DNA from: Paraburkholderia sp. ZP32-5
Lineage (GTDB): Bacteria > Pseudomonadota > Gammaproteobacteria > Burkholderiales > Burkholderiaceae
NCBI RefSeq assembly: GCF_021390495.1
Contig: NZ_JAJEJP010000002.1
Location: forward strand, 1,736,001-1,800,000
Direction: 5' to 3'
DNA: 64,000 bases
Shown: piece by piece, positions 35,646 through 44,135 of the stretch
Layout: every line of letters begins with the position of its first letter
Position numbering within the stretch: position 1 is the stretch's first letter
Position numbers and translations under genes: made by a program
Notes under the pieces: generated by a model
Databases searched by the model: none
Seen by the model: only the letters and a program-made list of their open reading frames with translations
Told to the model about the DNA's origin: nothing

Positions 35646-35792
35646 TCCCATCTCCCCATAGCGGAGCCGCGCGCGGCCCCCGCGGCCCCGTGGCCGCACT
35701 CGCCTACCTGATTGCTTTGAATGGACACGCGCGACTGGAGCTCGGCACTCCACATGAGCACCGCTAGTCCAGCCCGCGCCGTGTGAGCGGAC

Positions 35793-36782
35793 TCAGATCA
35801 CGACCTGCTCGAGCGTCGATGGCGCGAACAGCTCCGGTATCGTCATCAGCCGGTTCGACAGACCCTGCTCGTGGTGATACTTGAGGAACGCGTTCAGCGT
35901 CGCTTCGTTGCCGGCGACACCGTAGCGCCAGAAATCGCGGCCCATCAGTGCGACGGTCTCGTCGTATTCGGCGACGAGCCAAGGCAGCGTCGCCTTCAAC
36001 GCGGCCAGTTCGCCGAGGTTCGCGAGCGCGAGATTCTTCGCCTCGGTGAAGGCCTTCAGCACACTCGCGGCGATCCATGGATGGCGCTCGACGAGTTCGC
36101 GCCGCACGCCGACCACATGCATGATCGGGAAGATGCCCGTGTTCGTGTAATAGGTTTTCTCGACGTCGCGAAAACGCGGAAAGAGCCGGCCGATTTCCGG
36201 ATGCTCATCGCTGAATACGCTCGGCGCGCGCGGCGCGACGATACCGTCGATACGCCCTTCGAGCAGCCACTGGTTGAGCGTCTGATCGGCCGGAATCGGT
36301 TCGATCTCGATGCCGCTATCGTTCGTGTAACTGACTTTCTCGTGGCGTCCAGGCTGTTCGACGCCGCCGGTGCGCCAGCGAATATCCGACGACTTGACGC
36401 CGTATTCGTCCTCGAGAATGCCGCGTGCCCACACCGGCGCGGTGAGCTGGAACTCGGGCACGCCGAGCGTTTTGCCCTTCAGATCGGCCGGCGTTTCGAT
36501 GCCGCGATCCTTGCGGATGTAGATGCACGAGTGACGGAACATCCGCGACAGGTACACCGGAATCGCGACGTAAGGCGACTCGCCTCGCGAGCGCAGGATC
36601 GTGTAGCTGCTCAACGACAGCTCGGCGACATCGAACTCGACCGAGCGCAGCGAGCGGAAAAAGGTTTCTTCGACCGGCAGCGAGAAGTACGTCGCATCGC
36701 AGCCTTCGATCGCGACGCGGCCGTCGAACAGCGCGCGGGTACGGTCGTAGTCCCAGCAGGCGACGGTAAGCGGAAGTTTCAT
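35793..36782 (-). CDS. 4,5-dihydroxyphthalate decarboxylase-like (SBP-fold) protein
   Basis: 329 aa, no signal peptide, so cytosolic despite the periplasmic-binding-protein fold. Begins MKLPLTVACWDYDRTRALFDG, contains DVAELSLSSYTI, VYLSRMFRHSCIYIRKD, ETPADLKGKTLGVPEFQLTA: the pattern and length of Pht5/PhtD 4,5-dihydroxyphthalate decarboxylases. It sits immediately downstream of the ring-cleavage dioxygenase gene. In this context it may remove the carboxyl group of the substrate or of the ring-cleavage product, the step usually done by an ACMSD-type amidohydrolase, which is absent here. Inference only. Confidence 0.8.
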   Translation of the reverse strand: MKLPLTVACWDYDRTRALFDGRVAIEGCDATYFSLPVEETFFRSLRSVEFDVAELSLSSYTILRSRGESPYVAIPVYLSRMFRHSCIYIRKDRGIETPADLKGKTLGVPEFQLTAPVWARGILEDEYGVKSSDIRWRTGGVEQPGRHEKVSYTNDSGIEIEPIPADQTLNQWLLEGRIDGIVAPRAPSVFSDEHPEIGRLFPRFRDVEKTYYTNTGIFPIMHVVGVRRELVERHPWIAASVLKAFTEAKNLALANLGELAALKATLPWLVAEYDETVALMGRDFWRYGVAGNEATLNAFLKYHHEQGLSNRLMTIPELFAPSTLEQVVI

Positions 36783-36783
36783 G

Positions 36784-37392
36784 TCAGTCTCCAGAATTGG
36801 CGTGGCGCGCTGAATCGTTGGCACCTGTGGCGGCGGCTTCGGCACCGGCGGCTTCAGCGGCCTCGGCAGCCTCGGCTTCGGCGAGCGCATTCGGCATCAC
36901 ATGGCCGCAGGCCTTGCAGGTCCGATGCTGCACGTTGTCGTAAAAGTTGCGATAGGCCTGCGCGACCGGATCGGCGCCGTAGTTGCCGACCGTGAAGCGC
37001 TCCTCGTGCAGCAGGTGATCGCACTGCGGGCAGTACCACTGAAACACGTCCTCCTCGCCGGCGCGGCGGCCGCGTTCGAGGATCATCGCGTAGGCGTCGG
37101 GCGGAAAGCGCGGCGAATGCGGAATGCCGGCCGGCGTATGAATCGCCGCGCCCTCCGGAATCACCACGACCTCTTCCTTGCCTTCGGGCGTGCGATAGTG
37201 CAAATGCATCTCGCCCTTCAACTGGATCATCACCTCGTCGCTGGGATTGATGTGGAACTCGCTGCGATACGCGCGTCCACGCGCGACGAACACCAGCGAT
37301 TCCGGCTGCTGCCAGAACACGCTGACGTATTTGCCGCTTTCGCCGAGACTCTGGACGCGCTCCTGCATGCTGACGACCGGCATCTTGTACAT
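36784..37392 (-). CDS. 3-hydroxyanthranilate 3,4-dioxygenase-like ring-cleavage dioxygenase
   Basis: 202 aa cupin. Iron ligands His47, Glu53 (EFHINPSDEVMIQ) and His92 (IPHSPRFP) match HAAO; a second rubredoxin-like metal site is formed by CPQC (121-124) and CKAC (159-162). Arg43 matches HAAO Arg47, but the usual HSPQR substrate-carboxylate Arg is shifted (HSPRF). That suggests the ring substrate is a relative of 3-hydroxyanthranilate rather than certainly that compound. The C-terminal Ala/Glu tail (about 168-200) is an unusual extension. GGAGGG site before ATG 37392. Confidence 0.87.
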   Translation of the reverse strand: MYKMPVVSMQERVQSLGESGKYVSVFWQQPESLVFVARGRAYRSEFHINPSDEVMIQLKGEMHLHYRTPEGKEEVVVIPEGAAIHTPAGIPHSPRFPPDAYAMILERGRRAGEEDVFQWYCPQCDHLLHEERFTVGNYGADPVAQAYRNFYDNVQHRTCKACGHVMPNALAEAEAAEAAEAAGAEAAATGANDSARHANSGD

Positions 37393-37404
37393 GACGCCCT
37401 CCGC

Positions 37405-37809
37405 CTAGCCGAGATACGCAACGCAGTCGATCTCGACCAGCACGCCCGCGCGATGCGGCGTGCCGCCCGTGCAGGTGCGCGTGACCTTCTCGCCGTTCAT
37501 CACGTCGCGAAACACTTCGTTGAACACCGGAAAATCGCTGGTATCGCGCAGGCACACGCGCATGTTGACCACGTGCGCGAAACTCGCGCCGCCTGCTTCG
37601 AGCACCGCGGCGAGATTCGCGAGTACCTGGCGCGTCTGCGTCGCGATGTCGGTGGCCACCACCTGCCGCGTGACGGGGTCGAGCGGCCCCTGGCCGGACA
37701 CGAACAGCAGATCGCCGGCGCGGATCGCCTGCGCGAGCGGCGAGGGCTTGCTCGCATCGGTAAAGCCGGTTACCGGCGCCTGACTGGATTGCACGAGAAC
37801 TTTAGGCAT
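37405..37809 (-). CDS. RidA-family 2-aminomuconate deaminase-like protein
   Basis: 134 aa, YjgF/RidA fold. Motifs GDLLFVSGQGPLDPVTRQVV and the C-terminal GVLVEIDCVAYL; R in VNMRVCLRD and the CTGGTPHRAGVLVEID block match AmnD/NbaF deaminases, which convert 2-aminomuconate to 4-oxalocrotonate with ammonia release. Between dioxygenase and aldolase genes in the same operon, which fits. ATG at 37809 chosen by family alignment. Confidence 0.88.
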   Translation of the reverse strand: MPKVLVQSSQAPVTGFTDASKPSPLAQAIRAGDLLFVSGQGPLDPVTRQVVATDIATQTRQVLANLAAVLEAGGASFAHVVNMRVCLRDTSDFPVFNEVFRDVMNGEKVTRTCTGGTPHRAGVLVEIDCVAYLG

Positions 37810-37930
37810 CAACTCACTCCACTGGATCATTCTGAATATCGACAACCGCGCGCGGCCGGAAAGCTCGCGGCCGATGCGCGGCGCAGCACACACCCGTGCG
37901 TGCCAACGCGATTCTGTGCCGCTAAAAAAG

Positions 37931-38962
37931 TCACTGCGCGCGGCGCTCGCGCAGCAGATCGAGCGCGACGTCGACGATCATGTCTTCCTGACCGCCGACC
38001 ATCCGGCGTCGGCCAAGCTCGACGAGGATGTCGGTCGTCTTGAGTCCGTACTGCCCCGCCGCTTTCTCCGCGTGACGCAGGAAGCTCGAATAAACGCCCG
38101 CGTAACCGAGCGCGAGCGTTTCGCGATCGACGCGTACAGGCCGGTCCTGCAGCGGCCGCACGATGTCGTCGGCGGCGTCCATCAGCGCGTAGAGATCGCA
38201 GCCGTGCTGCCAGCCCATGCGCTCGGCCGCCGCGATGAACACTTCGAGCGGCGCATTGCCGGCGCCCGCGCCCATGCCGGCGAGACTCGCATCGATGCGG
38301 TCGCATCCTTCCTCGACCGCGACGATCGAATTCGCGACGCCGAGACTCAGGTTGTGATGCGCGTGCATGCCCGTCTGCGTGGCGGGATCGAGCACGTCCT
38401 TGAACGCGCGAAAACGCTCGCGCACGTCGCGCATCGTCAGCGCGCCGCCGGAGTCGACGACATAGATGCAGGTCGCGCCGTAGCTTTCCATCAGACGTGC
38501 CTGCTGCGCGAGCTGCGCGGGCGGGGTCATGTGGCTCATCATCAGGAAGCCGACCGTATCCATGCCGAGTTCGCGCGCGTACTCGATGTGCTGGCGCGAG
38601 ATGTCGGCCTCGGTGCAGTGAGTCGCGACACGCACCACGCGCGCGCCCGCGTCGTACGCGCTGCGCAGATCGTGAATCGTGCCGATGCCGGGCAGCAGCA
38701 GCGTCGCGACGCGCGCGTGCTGCACCGATTCGGCGACCGCCTCGATCCATTCGAGATCGGTATGCGCGCCGAAGCCGTAGTTGAACGACGAGCCTGCGAG
38801 CCCGTCGCCGTGCGCGACCTCGATCGAATCGACGCGCGCCGCGTCGAGCGCGCGCGCGATCCGTCGCACGTCGTCGACGCTGTATTGATGACGGACCGCG
38901 TGGCTGCCATCGCGCAGCGTCACGTCGGAGATATAGAGCTTGTCAGCGGTGAGCGTGGTCAT
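37931..38962 (-). CDS. dmpG: 4-hydroxy-2-oxovalerate aldolase
   Basis: 343 aa HMG-CoA-lyase-like TIM barrel. [35 protein letters not shown] with metal-binding His residues, and the C-terminal communication domain. Splits 4-hydroxy-2-oxopentanoate to pyruvate and acetaldehyde; forms a channelling complex with the acetaldehyde dehydrogenase encoded next to it. ATG at 38962. Equivalent names are MhpE, NbaI and BphI. Confidence 0.95.
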   Translation of the reverse strand: MTTLTADKLYISDVTLRDGSHAVRHQYSVDDVRRIARALDAARVDSIEVAHGDGLAGSSFNYGFGAHTDLEWIEAVAESVQHARVATLLLPGIGTIHDLRSAYDAGARVVRVATHCTEADISRQHIEYARELGMDTVGFLMMSHMTPPAQLAQQARLMESYGATCIYVVDSGGALTMRDVRERFRAFKDVLDPATQTGMHAHHNLSLGVANSIVAVEEGCDRIDASLAGMGAGAGNAPLEVFIAAAERMGWQHGCDLYALMDAADDIVRPLQDRPVRVDRETLALGYAGVYSSFLRHAEKAAGQYGLKTTDILVELGRRRMVGGQEDMIVDVALDLLRERRAQ

Positions 38963-38973
38963 GGAAAGCGGGC

Positions 38974-39918
38974 TCAGTGGATTTCGGGCTGCTCGCGCAG
39001 CGACGCGGCAATGCGTTCGCCGCAAGCGAGCGCCGCCGAGGTCATGATGTCGAGATTGCCGGCGTAGCTCGGCAGGTAGTGCGCGGCGCCCTCCACTTCG
39101 AGAAACACTGAAGTCTTGAGTCCGGCGATGCGGCCGACGCCGGGCACCGTCAGCGGCAGCTCGACGCGCTCGAACTGCACGCGCTGCTTGAGCCGGTACC
39201 CCGGCACATACGCCTGCACGCGCGCGCTCATCCGGTCGATCGAAGCCTCGATAGCTTCGGTGTCCGCGAGTTCGGACAGACAGTAGACGGTGTCGCGCAT
39301 GATCAGCGGCGGCTCGGCCGGGTTCAGCACGATGATCGCCTTGCCGCGCGTCGCGCCGCCGACCACTTCGATCGCGCGCGAGGTCGTCTCGGTAAACTCG
39401 TCGATGTTCGCGCGCGTGCCCGGCCCCGCCGAACGGCTCGAAATGCTCGCGACGATCTCGGCGTAATGGACCTTCGCGACCTGCGAGACCGCGGCGACTA
39501 TCGGAATCGTTGCCTGGCCGCCGCAGGTGACCATGTTCAGATTCGGCGCGCCGATGTGCGCGTCGAGATTGACGACCGGCACGACGAACGGCCCGATCGC
39601 CGCCGGCGTCAGATCGACGAGCCGCACGCCGTGCTCGCGCAGCAACGCGTCGTGACGCTTGTGCGCGCCGGCTGAAGTCGCATCGAACGCGACGCGGATC
39701 TCGCCGAAGCCGGGCATCGCGAGCAATCCGTCGATACCTTGCGCGGTGACCGGCACGCCGAGTCGACCGGCGCGCGCAAGTCCTTCGGAGGCCGGATCGA
39801 TGCCGACCATCGCGCCCAGCTCCAGGTGCTGCGCGTGGCGCAGGATCTTGATCATCAGGTCGGTGCCGATGTTGCCGCTGCCGATGATCGCCGCCTTGAT
39901 TTTTCCGTTGTGTTCCAT
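38974..39918 (-). CDS. dmpF: Acetaldehyde dehydrogenase (acylating)
   Basis: 314 aa. Rossmann motif [16 protein letters not shown], catalytic Cys in [14 protein letters not shown], and C-terminal dimer helices. Converts acetaldehyde plus CoA to acetyl-CoA using NAD. Partner of the aldolase, 11 bp away, with which it forms a channelling heterotetramer in related pathways. ATG 39918 chosen at the start of the Rossmann domain; the open frame upstream is a shadow. Confidence 0.95.
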   Translation of the reverse strand: MEHNGKIKAAIIGSGNIGTDLMIKILRHAQHLELGAMVGIDPASEGLARAGRLGVPVTAQGIDGLLAMPGFGEIRVAFDATSAGAHKRHDALLREHGVRLVDLTPAAIGPFVVPVVNLDAHIGAPNLNMVTCGGQATIPIVAAVSQVAKVHYAEIVASISSRSAGPGTRANIDEFTETTSRAIEVVGGATRGKAIIVLNPAEPPLIMRDTVYCLSELADTEAIEASIDRMSARVQAYVPGYRLKQRVQFERVELPLTVPGVGRIAGLKTSVFLEVEGAAHYLPSYAGNLDIMTSAALACGERIAASLREQPEIH

Positions 39919-39973
39919 CAGAGCCCTCCTCGCTCGTCGCCTGCTTGCCGCGCCTGTTATGCGGCCGGCGGAC

Positions 39974-40168
39974 TCAATGTCGGCCCAGCGCCAGCGCGGT
40001 CTTGCCGGCGATGCCCCACTGACTGCGCGGCACTTCGTCGAGCAGCACGCGGATGTTTTCGCGCGGCGCGCCAAGGCTTTCGTGAATGGCTTCGGTGACG
40101 GCGGCGATCAACGCGGCTTTCTGTTCGTCGTCGCGGCCGTCCATGATCGAAATACGGGCAATAGGCAT
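39974..40168 (-). CDS. 4-oxalocrotonate tautomerase
   Basis: 64 aa, starting [20 protein letters not shown]; Pro1 after Met removal is the catalytic base, and Arg residues ([13 protein letters not shown]) match Arg11/Arg39-type positions. Isomerises 2-hydroxymuconate to 2-oxo-3-hexenedioate. In the operon between acetaldehyde dehydrogenase and the decarboxylase, as expected for a meta pathway. Confidence 0.93.
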   Translation of the reverse strand: MPIARISIMDGRDDEQKAALIAAVTEAIHESLGAPRENIRVLLDEVPRSQWGIAGKTALALGRH

Positions 40169-40208
40169 GGTGGTGATTCCTGAAAGTGAAAAATCGGAAG
40201 TGAATGAA

Positions 40209-41033
40209 TCAGGCGAGCGTGAGTTCGGCGGTGCCGACGCTTTGCACGCTGACGCGCACGGTGTCGCCGGCCTCGACGCGAAACGCCTCGGTGATGCCGC
40301 CCGTCATCACGAGCGTGCCGGCCGGCAGCACTTCGCCCTCTTCGGCCAGCAGATTGACGAGCGCGGCGACACTCGCGGCCGGATGGCCGAGCACCGCGGC
40401 GCCGGCGCCCGTCGCGAGTACTTCTCCGTTCTTCTCGAGCACGACGCCGAGATGGCGCAGATCGAGCCCCACGGCCGGCACACCGCGCGCGCCGATCACG
40501 TAGCGCGCCGCCGACGTGTTGTCCGCGATCACGCTGACGAGATCGAAGCGGAAATCGCGGTAGCGCGAATCGATCACTTCGATCGCTGCGTAGGCCATGT
40601 CGAGCGCGGCAAGCGCCTCGGTCGCGGTACAGCCGGGGCCGCGCAATTCGCGCGATGTCGTGAAGGCGATCTCGGCCTCGACCTTCGGATGGATCAGGCC
40701 GTGCATCGGCAGCGTCGCACCGTCGGCCACGCAGCCGCGCCCGGTCAGAAAGCCGTGAATCGGACGCGCGACGCCCATCTGCTGCATCTTCGCGGGCGAA
40801 GTCAGCCCCATCTTGCGGCCCGACAGTTGCTCGCCTGCCGCTTGCCGGCGCCGCAGGATCGCGCGCTGGATCGCATAGGCGTCGGCCTGTGTGAGCTGCG
40901 GCAGCTCGTCGGTGATCTTCGTGACTTCGCGCGCTTGCGCTTCGGCGTCGTGCAGCAACGCGGCGAGACGTTCGATCGATGCGTCGTCGAGTGTCAGGGA
41001 GGGATTCATCGCGAGGTTCTCATTCGTTTGCAT
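40209..41033 (-). CDS. dmpH: 2-oxo-3-hexenedioate (4-oxalocrotonate) decarboxylase
   Basis: 274 aa (266 if the ATG at 41009 is used). Hydratase/decarboxylase family: KMGLTSPAKMQQMGV, HPKVEAEIAF, AAIEVIDSRYRDFRFDLVSVIADN and LGVVLEKNGEVLATGAGAAVLGHP match DmpH/NbaG; Mg2+ ligands are the Glu residues of VEAEIAF and IEVIDSR. Yields 2-oxopent-4-enoate for the hydratase encoded next. Paralogous to that hydratase, with which it forms a complex in known systems. Confidence 0.92.
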   Translation of the reverse strand: MQTNENLAMNPSLTLDDASIERLAALLHDAEAQAREVTKITDELPQLTQADAYAIQRAILRRRQAAGEQLSGRKMGLTSPAKMQQMGVARPIHGFLTGRGCVADGATLPMHGLIHPKVEAEIAFTTSRELRGPGCTATEALAALDMAYAAIEVIDSRYRDFRFDLVSVIADNTSAARYVIGARGVPAVGLDLRHLGVVLEKNGEVLATGAGAAVLGHPAASVAALVNLLAEEGEVLPAGTLVMTGGITEAFRVEAGDTVRVSVQSVGTAELTLA

Positions 41034-41081
41034 GTGCTGTTGTTCGTTCTGGTCCGTTCTTATTCGGCACTTATTCGATAC

Positions 41082-41885
41082 TTACTCGACAAAGCGGGCG
41101 CGGCAGGTGCCGAGTCCGCTGATCGTCATCGAGATGCTGTCGCCGGCCGCGACCGGAAACATGATCGACAGCGAGCCGGACAGAATCACTTCGCCGGCCT
41201 TCAGCCCGATGCCGAACTCGCCGAGCTGATTCGCGAGCCAGGTCACGCAGGTCAACGGATCGCCGAGCGCCGCGGCGCCCGCGCCGGTGCCGACGATCTG
41301 GCCGTTCTTTTCGAGCACCATGCCGGCACAGCGCAGATCGAGCGCATGGTGTGGCGAATTCAGTGGAGCGATCGCATCGCCGAGCACGAAGGCGCCGGAC
41401 GAGCCGTTGTCGGCGACCGTGTCCGCGATCGTGATCTTCCAGTCGCGAATCCGTGAATCGACGATCTCGAAGCACGGCACCGCATAGGCGATGCTCGCGC
41501 GCAGATCGTCGCGGCTGAGGCCCGGGCCGCTGATGTCGCGCGCCATCACGAACGCGATCTCGCCTTCGGCCCGTGGCGAGATGAAACGGCTCGCGGAAAT
41601 CGCCGCGCCGTCTTCGTAGGCCATGCCGGAAAGCAGCACGCCGAAGTCCGGCTGCTCGACGCCGAGCATGTCCATCACCGCGCGGCTCGTGATGCCGATC
41701 TTCTTGCCGACCACGCGCTGGCCGGCGGCGATCCGGTGCGCGACCATCGCGCGCTGGATCGCGTAGGCATCGCTGACCGACAGCGACGGATCTTCGTGCG
41801 TCAGCGGGTCGATCGGCGTGACGGTTTCGAGCGCGCGATGCAGCCGCTCGCCGAGCGCGTCGATACGGGACTGTCCAATGGTCAT
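41082..41885 (-). CDS. dmpE: 2-oxopent-4-enoate hydratase
   Basis: 267 aa. KKIGITSRAVMDMLGV, SPRAEGEIAFVMARDISGPG, PCFEIVDSRIRDWKITIADTVADN and a C-terminal LSGSLSIMFPVAAGD block fit MhpD/DmpE/NbaH. Adds water to 2-oxopent-4-enoate, giving 4-hydroxy-2-oxovalerate. ATG at 41885 picked by homology. It follows the CMD-like gene by 16 bp. Confidence 0.92.
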   Translation of the reverse strand: MTIGQSRIDALGERLHRALETVTPIDPLTHEDPSLSVSDAYAIQRAMVAHRIAAGQRVVGKKIGITSRAVMDMLGVEQPDFGVLLSGMAYEDGAAISASRFISPRAEGEIAFVMARDISGPGLSRDDLRASIAYAVPCFEIVDSRIRDWKITIADTVADNGSSGAFVLGDAIAPLNSPHHALDLRCAGMVLEKNGQIVGTGAGAAALGDPLTCVTWLANQLGEFGIGLKAGEVILSGSLSIMFPVAAGDSISMTISGLGTCRARFVE

Positions 41886-41901
41886 GGTGATTTCGCCGGG
41901 C

Positions 41902-42393
41902 TCAGCTCGCGGCATCGGCGGCGCTATCAACCTGCGCGGCCTGAGTGGCCTGAGCGGCTTCAACGCGCTCGCGATGAGCGATATTGGCCAGCACTTCAGC
42001 GCCGCGATTGGCCGCCGACATGCCGCGGAACAGGAAGCACAGATTCACGGTGTCCTGCAGCTCGGCCCAACTCGCGCCCGCGCGGCGCGCGGCGATGGCA
42101 TGCAGCGGAGCGGCGTCGCTGCTGTCCATCAGCAGCATGCCGAACAGCATCAGCTGCGCGGTTTTCACGTCGAAGCTCTTCGGATACATGCCGTGCTTGC
42201 GCAGCTTCTCCTGCAGATCGAGGATGGTCGGATCGAGCGCGCCGGTCACCGCGAAGCGGGCTTCGATGCGCGGCGGCAAAAAGCCAAGCAGGTCCTTGTA
42301 GATATCGGCGCGTGCGTCGAACGACTCGCGGGTATCGGCGTATTCGCCGATGCTGTCACGGACTGACTCAAGATTGACTCTGGATGGAAGCAT
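41902..42393 (-). CDS. Carboxymuconolactone decarboxylase-family protein without redox Cys pair
   Basis: 163 aa. CMD fold with TAQLMLFGMLLMDSSDAAPLHA and LQDTVNLCFLFRGMSAANRG. The AhpD CxxC...H motif is replaced by SSDAAPLH, so a peroxiredoxin-like role is unlikely and a decarboxylase or hydrolase activity on a pathway lactone or enol is more plausible. First gene of the operon; promoter with ATCGAT boxes directly upstream. ATG at 42393. Confidence 0.85.
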   Translation of the reverse strand: MLPSRVNLESVRDSIGEYADTRESFDARADIYKDLLGFLPPRIEARFAVTGALDPTILDLQEKLRKHGMYPKSFDVKTAQLMLFGMLLMDSSDAAPLHAIAARRAGASWAELQDTVNLCFLFRGMSAANRGAEVLANIAHRERVEAAQATQAAQVDSAADAAS

Positions 42394-42859
42394 GCTGGTT
42401 CTAATTCGGGTGCCGCGGAAACACCTGAGGACGCGCTCGTCTCGCGGCATCGGACTGACGAGCGAAGGACTAATCGATTATTTTTTGTTTAATCGATGAT
42501 ATGAGGTTATGCCGACCAAAAAATCGTGTCAACAGGAAAATCGATTATTGGGCGGCTCATCGCTTTTGGGTGAAAAGTGGCGATGGGAGCGTGACTGGAG
42601 GTTGCACTGGGTGCAACCGAGGGGGGGATTGATGGGGAACGGAGATTGAGGATTGCGTTGGGCGCGGTATCAGCTATCTGCGCACGTTGAAGTGTGCGAG
42701 ACGCTAGACCCATAGCAGTAAAACAGGCGTGACAGCCGGCGACTATCTACTCTCGAGTCGCCACGGCTTGCTATCTGGGTATTGAGATGGATGACGCGCT
42801 TGAGAAGCGCGGAGCCAGTGTGTCGATGTACAACCCCACCAGGCCCATCAACACAAACA
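42394..42859. other. Intergenic region upstream of the aromatic operon
   Basis: 466 bp between the CMD-like gene and the LysR stop. It contains the operator cluster at 42470-42545; the rest (42560-42859) shows no gene I can support. Confidence 0.55.
42470..42545. promoter_or_regulatory. ATCGAT operator cluster, main aromatic operon
   Basis: ATCGAT at 42473-42478, 42492-42497 and 42540-42545, plus an imperfect ATCGTG at 42523-42528. Pair spacings are 19 and 17 bp. The right-hand pair reads AAAAATCGTGTCAACAGG then AAAATCGATTA, closely matching the MBL-gene promoter. Confidence 0.65.
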
Positions 42860-43777
42860 CTACGTGCCAGTCAACGCATCCGCTTCGTCGATTCGGGTCT
42901 TCAGCAAGTCGATGAATGCGCGGACGTGTGGCGGCAGGTTGCGCTCCGACAGCGTTTGAATCTGCAGATTGCGGGACTGAAATTCTGCGTTTTTAATTAG
43001 CCTGGCCACCAGAGCGTCACTCACTGGTTGCGAGAAGAACGACATCCGTCCGGCGAACGTAATCGCATCGGATGAGGCGACGAATCTCATCAACGCCTGC
43101 GTGAAATTAGACTCCAGCGCAATATTCATCTGCACCGGAATCGAATCCAGACTACAGCTTCTCTCAAGAAGCAGTCGCGTCGTGCTCTGCCCGTCAGTCA
43201 ATGCCAGCGGATAAGCTAACAAGGCCTCCAGTTCCACGCTGGGCCGGTCGGCTAATGGATGCGTACTGGACATCACGGCATAAACCGGCGATCGCCATGA
43301 ATGCCTGACCGCCACTCCGCGAGCATGCTCCACCGCGAAATTCACCGCGATATCGACCTCGCCGTCGGCAATACGCCGGGCGGCTTCCGACGGGCGAACG
43401 ACGTACATGATGAAACGGGTTTGCTTATGATGGCGCCGGAATTCAGCCATCGCTTCCGGCAGAAAAATCTGCGCGAGACTTTCCGAAGCCGCAATACGAA
43501 TCTCATTGAGACATGGACCACGCAGCGCAGCGATCTGATTCAACACCGCCTCGGACTCCAGCACCGTCCGGCGTGCATGCGCCTGCAGCAGCTGGCCAGC
43601 CGGGGTCAGTCGCATACCGTGCGAGGCGCGCTCAAATAGCTGCGTTCCGACTTCAGCCTCCAATGCTGAAATCTTCCGGCTGATAGCTGAGATGGTGACG
43701 TGAATCTCTCCAGATGCACCACTCAGGCTGCCGGTTTGCGCAACCGCCAAAAAATACCTAAGTGCAGTTCCGTGCAT
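42860..43777 (-). CDS. LysR-family regulator
   Basis: 305 aa. N-terminal HTH MHGTALRYFLAVAQTGSLSG; ASGEIHVTISAISRKISALE; effector domain with EVDIAVNFAVEHARGVAVRH. No divergent target; siaD lies upstream on the same strand about 360 bp away. Preceded, 14 bp from the ATG, by one copy of the intergenic repeat described at 43791-43908. The frame is open into that repeat, so an N-terminal extension is possible but unlikely. Confidence 0.87.
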   Translation of the reverse strand: MHGTALRYFLAVAQTGSLSGASGEIHVTISAISRKISALEAEVGTQLFERASHGMRLTPAGQLLQAHARRTVLESEAVLNQIAALRGPCLNEIRIAASESLAQIFLPEAMAEFRRHHKQTRFIMYVVRPSEAARRIADGEVDIAVNFAVEHARGVAVRHSWRSPVYAVMSSTHPLADRPSVELEALLAYPLALTDGQSTTRLLLERSCSLDSIPVQMNIALESNFTQALMRFVASSDAITFAGRMSFFSQPVSDALVARLIKNAEFQSRNLQIQTLSERNLPPHVRAFIDLLKTRIDEADALTGT

Positions 43778-43790
43778 GAGGATGTCGCTG

Positions 43791-43908
43791 AAGTCGACTG
43801 AGGGAATGTTGACGAAGATGCAGACCCATTGGCAATTTGAACCATTGCTCCGGCAGATTTGCACCCGATAAGATTTTTTTAATCCTCGTCATGGTCGTTA
43901 TGGCTACG
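43791..43908 (-). repeat. Intergenic repeat, copy A
   Basis: Read on the minus strand it contains GTAGCCATAACGACC, AAAAAAATCTTATC, AAATCTGCCGG, GGGTCTGCATCTTCGTCAAC and CAGTCGACTTC, in the same order as copies B and C. It ends 14 bp before the LysR start codon. Confidence 0.7.
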
Positions 43909-44135
43909 ACTACATCACCCACGAAAGCGCGCACCGCTATCGATGCATGCGCTGATTCGCTTCGGGGTAGCGTCAATCTGACCACGCAATGCCGGGACTT
44001 CGGCCTGACACTTCTATTCGCTGCTGATATCAGCATTTCAGATCACATTCTTGTCATTTCTGTTCTCTTCCTCGTCGATTCCAGGTGGTCTCCTATCGAC
44101 ATGTCCGAGGAAGTTAGACCGCTTTGAGATGTCTT

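Noticed and set aside
33495..35711. 738-codon plus-strand frame
   Set aside because: Its first part overlaps the GntR gene in another frame and the rest is antisense to the MHS transporter. Shadow.
35793..36782. ABC-transporter substrate-binding protein
   Set aside because: It has the fold but no signal peptide and no ABC permease or ATPase genes nearby. The length and motifs fit the dihydroxyphthalate decarboxylase group better.
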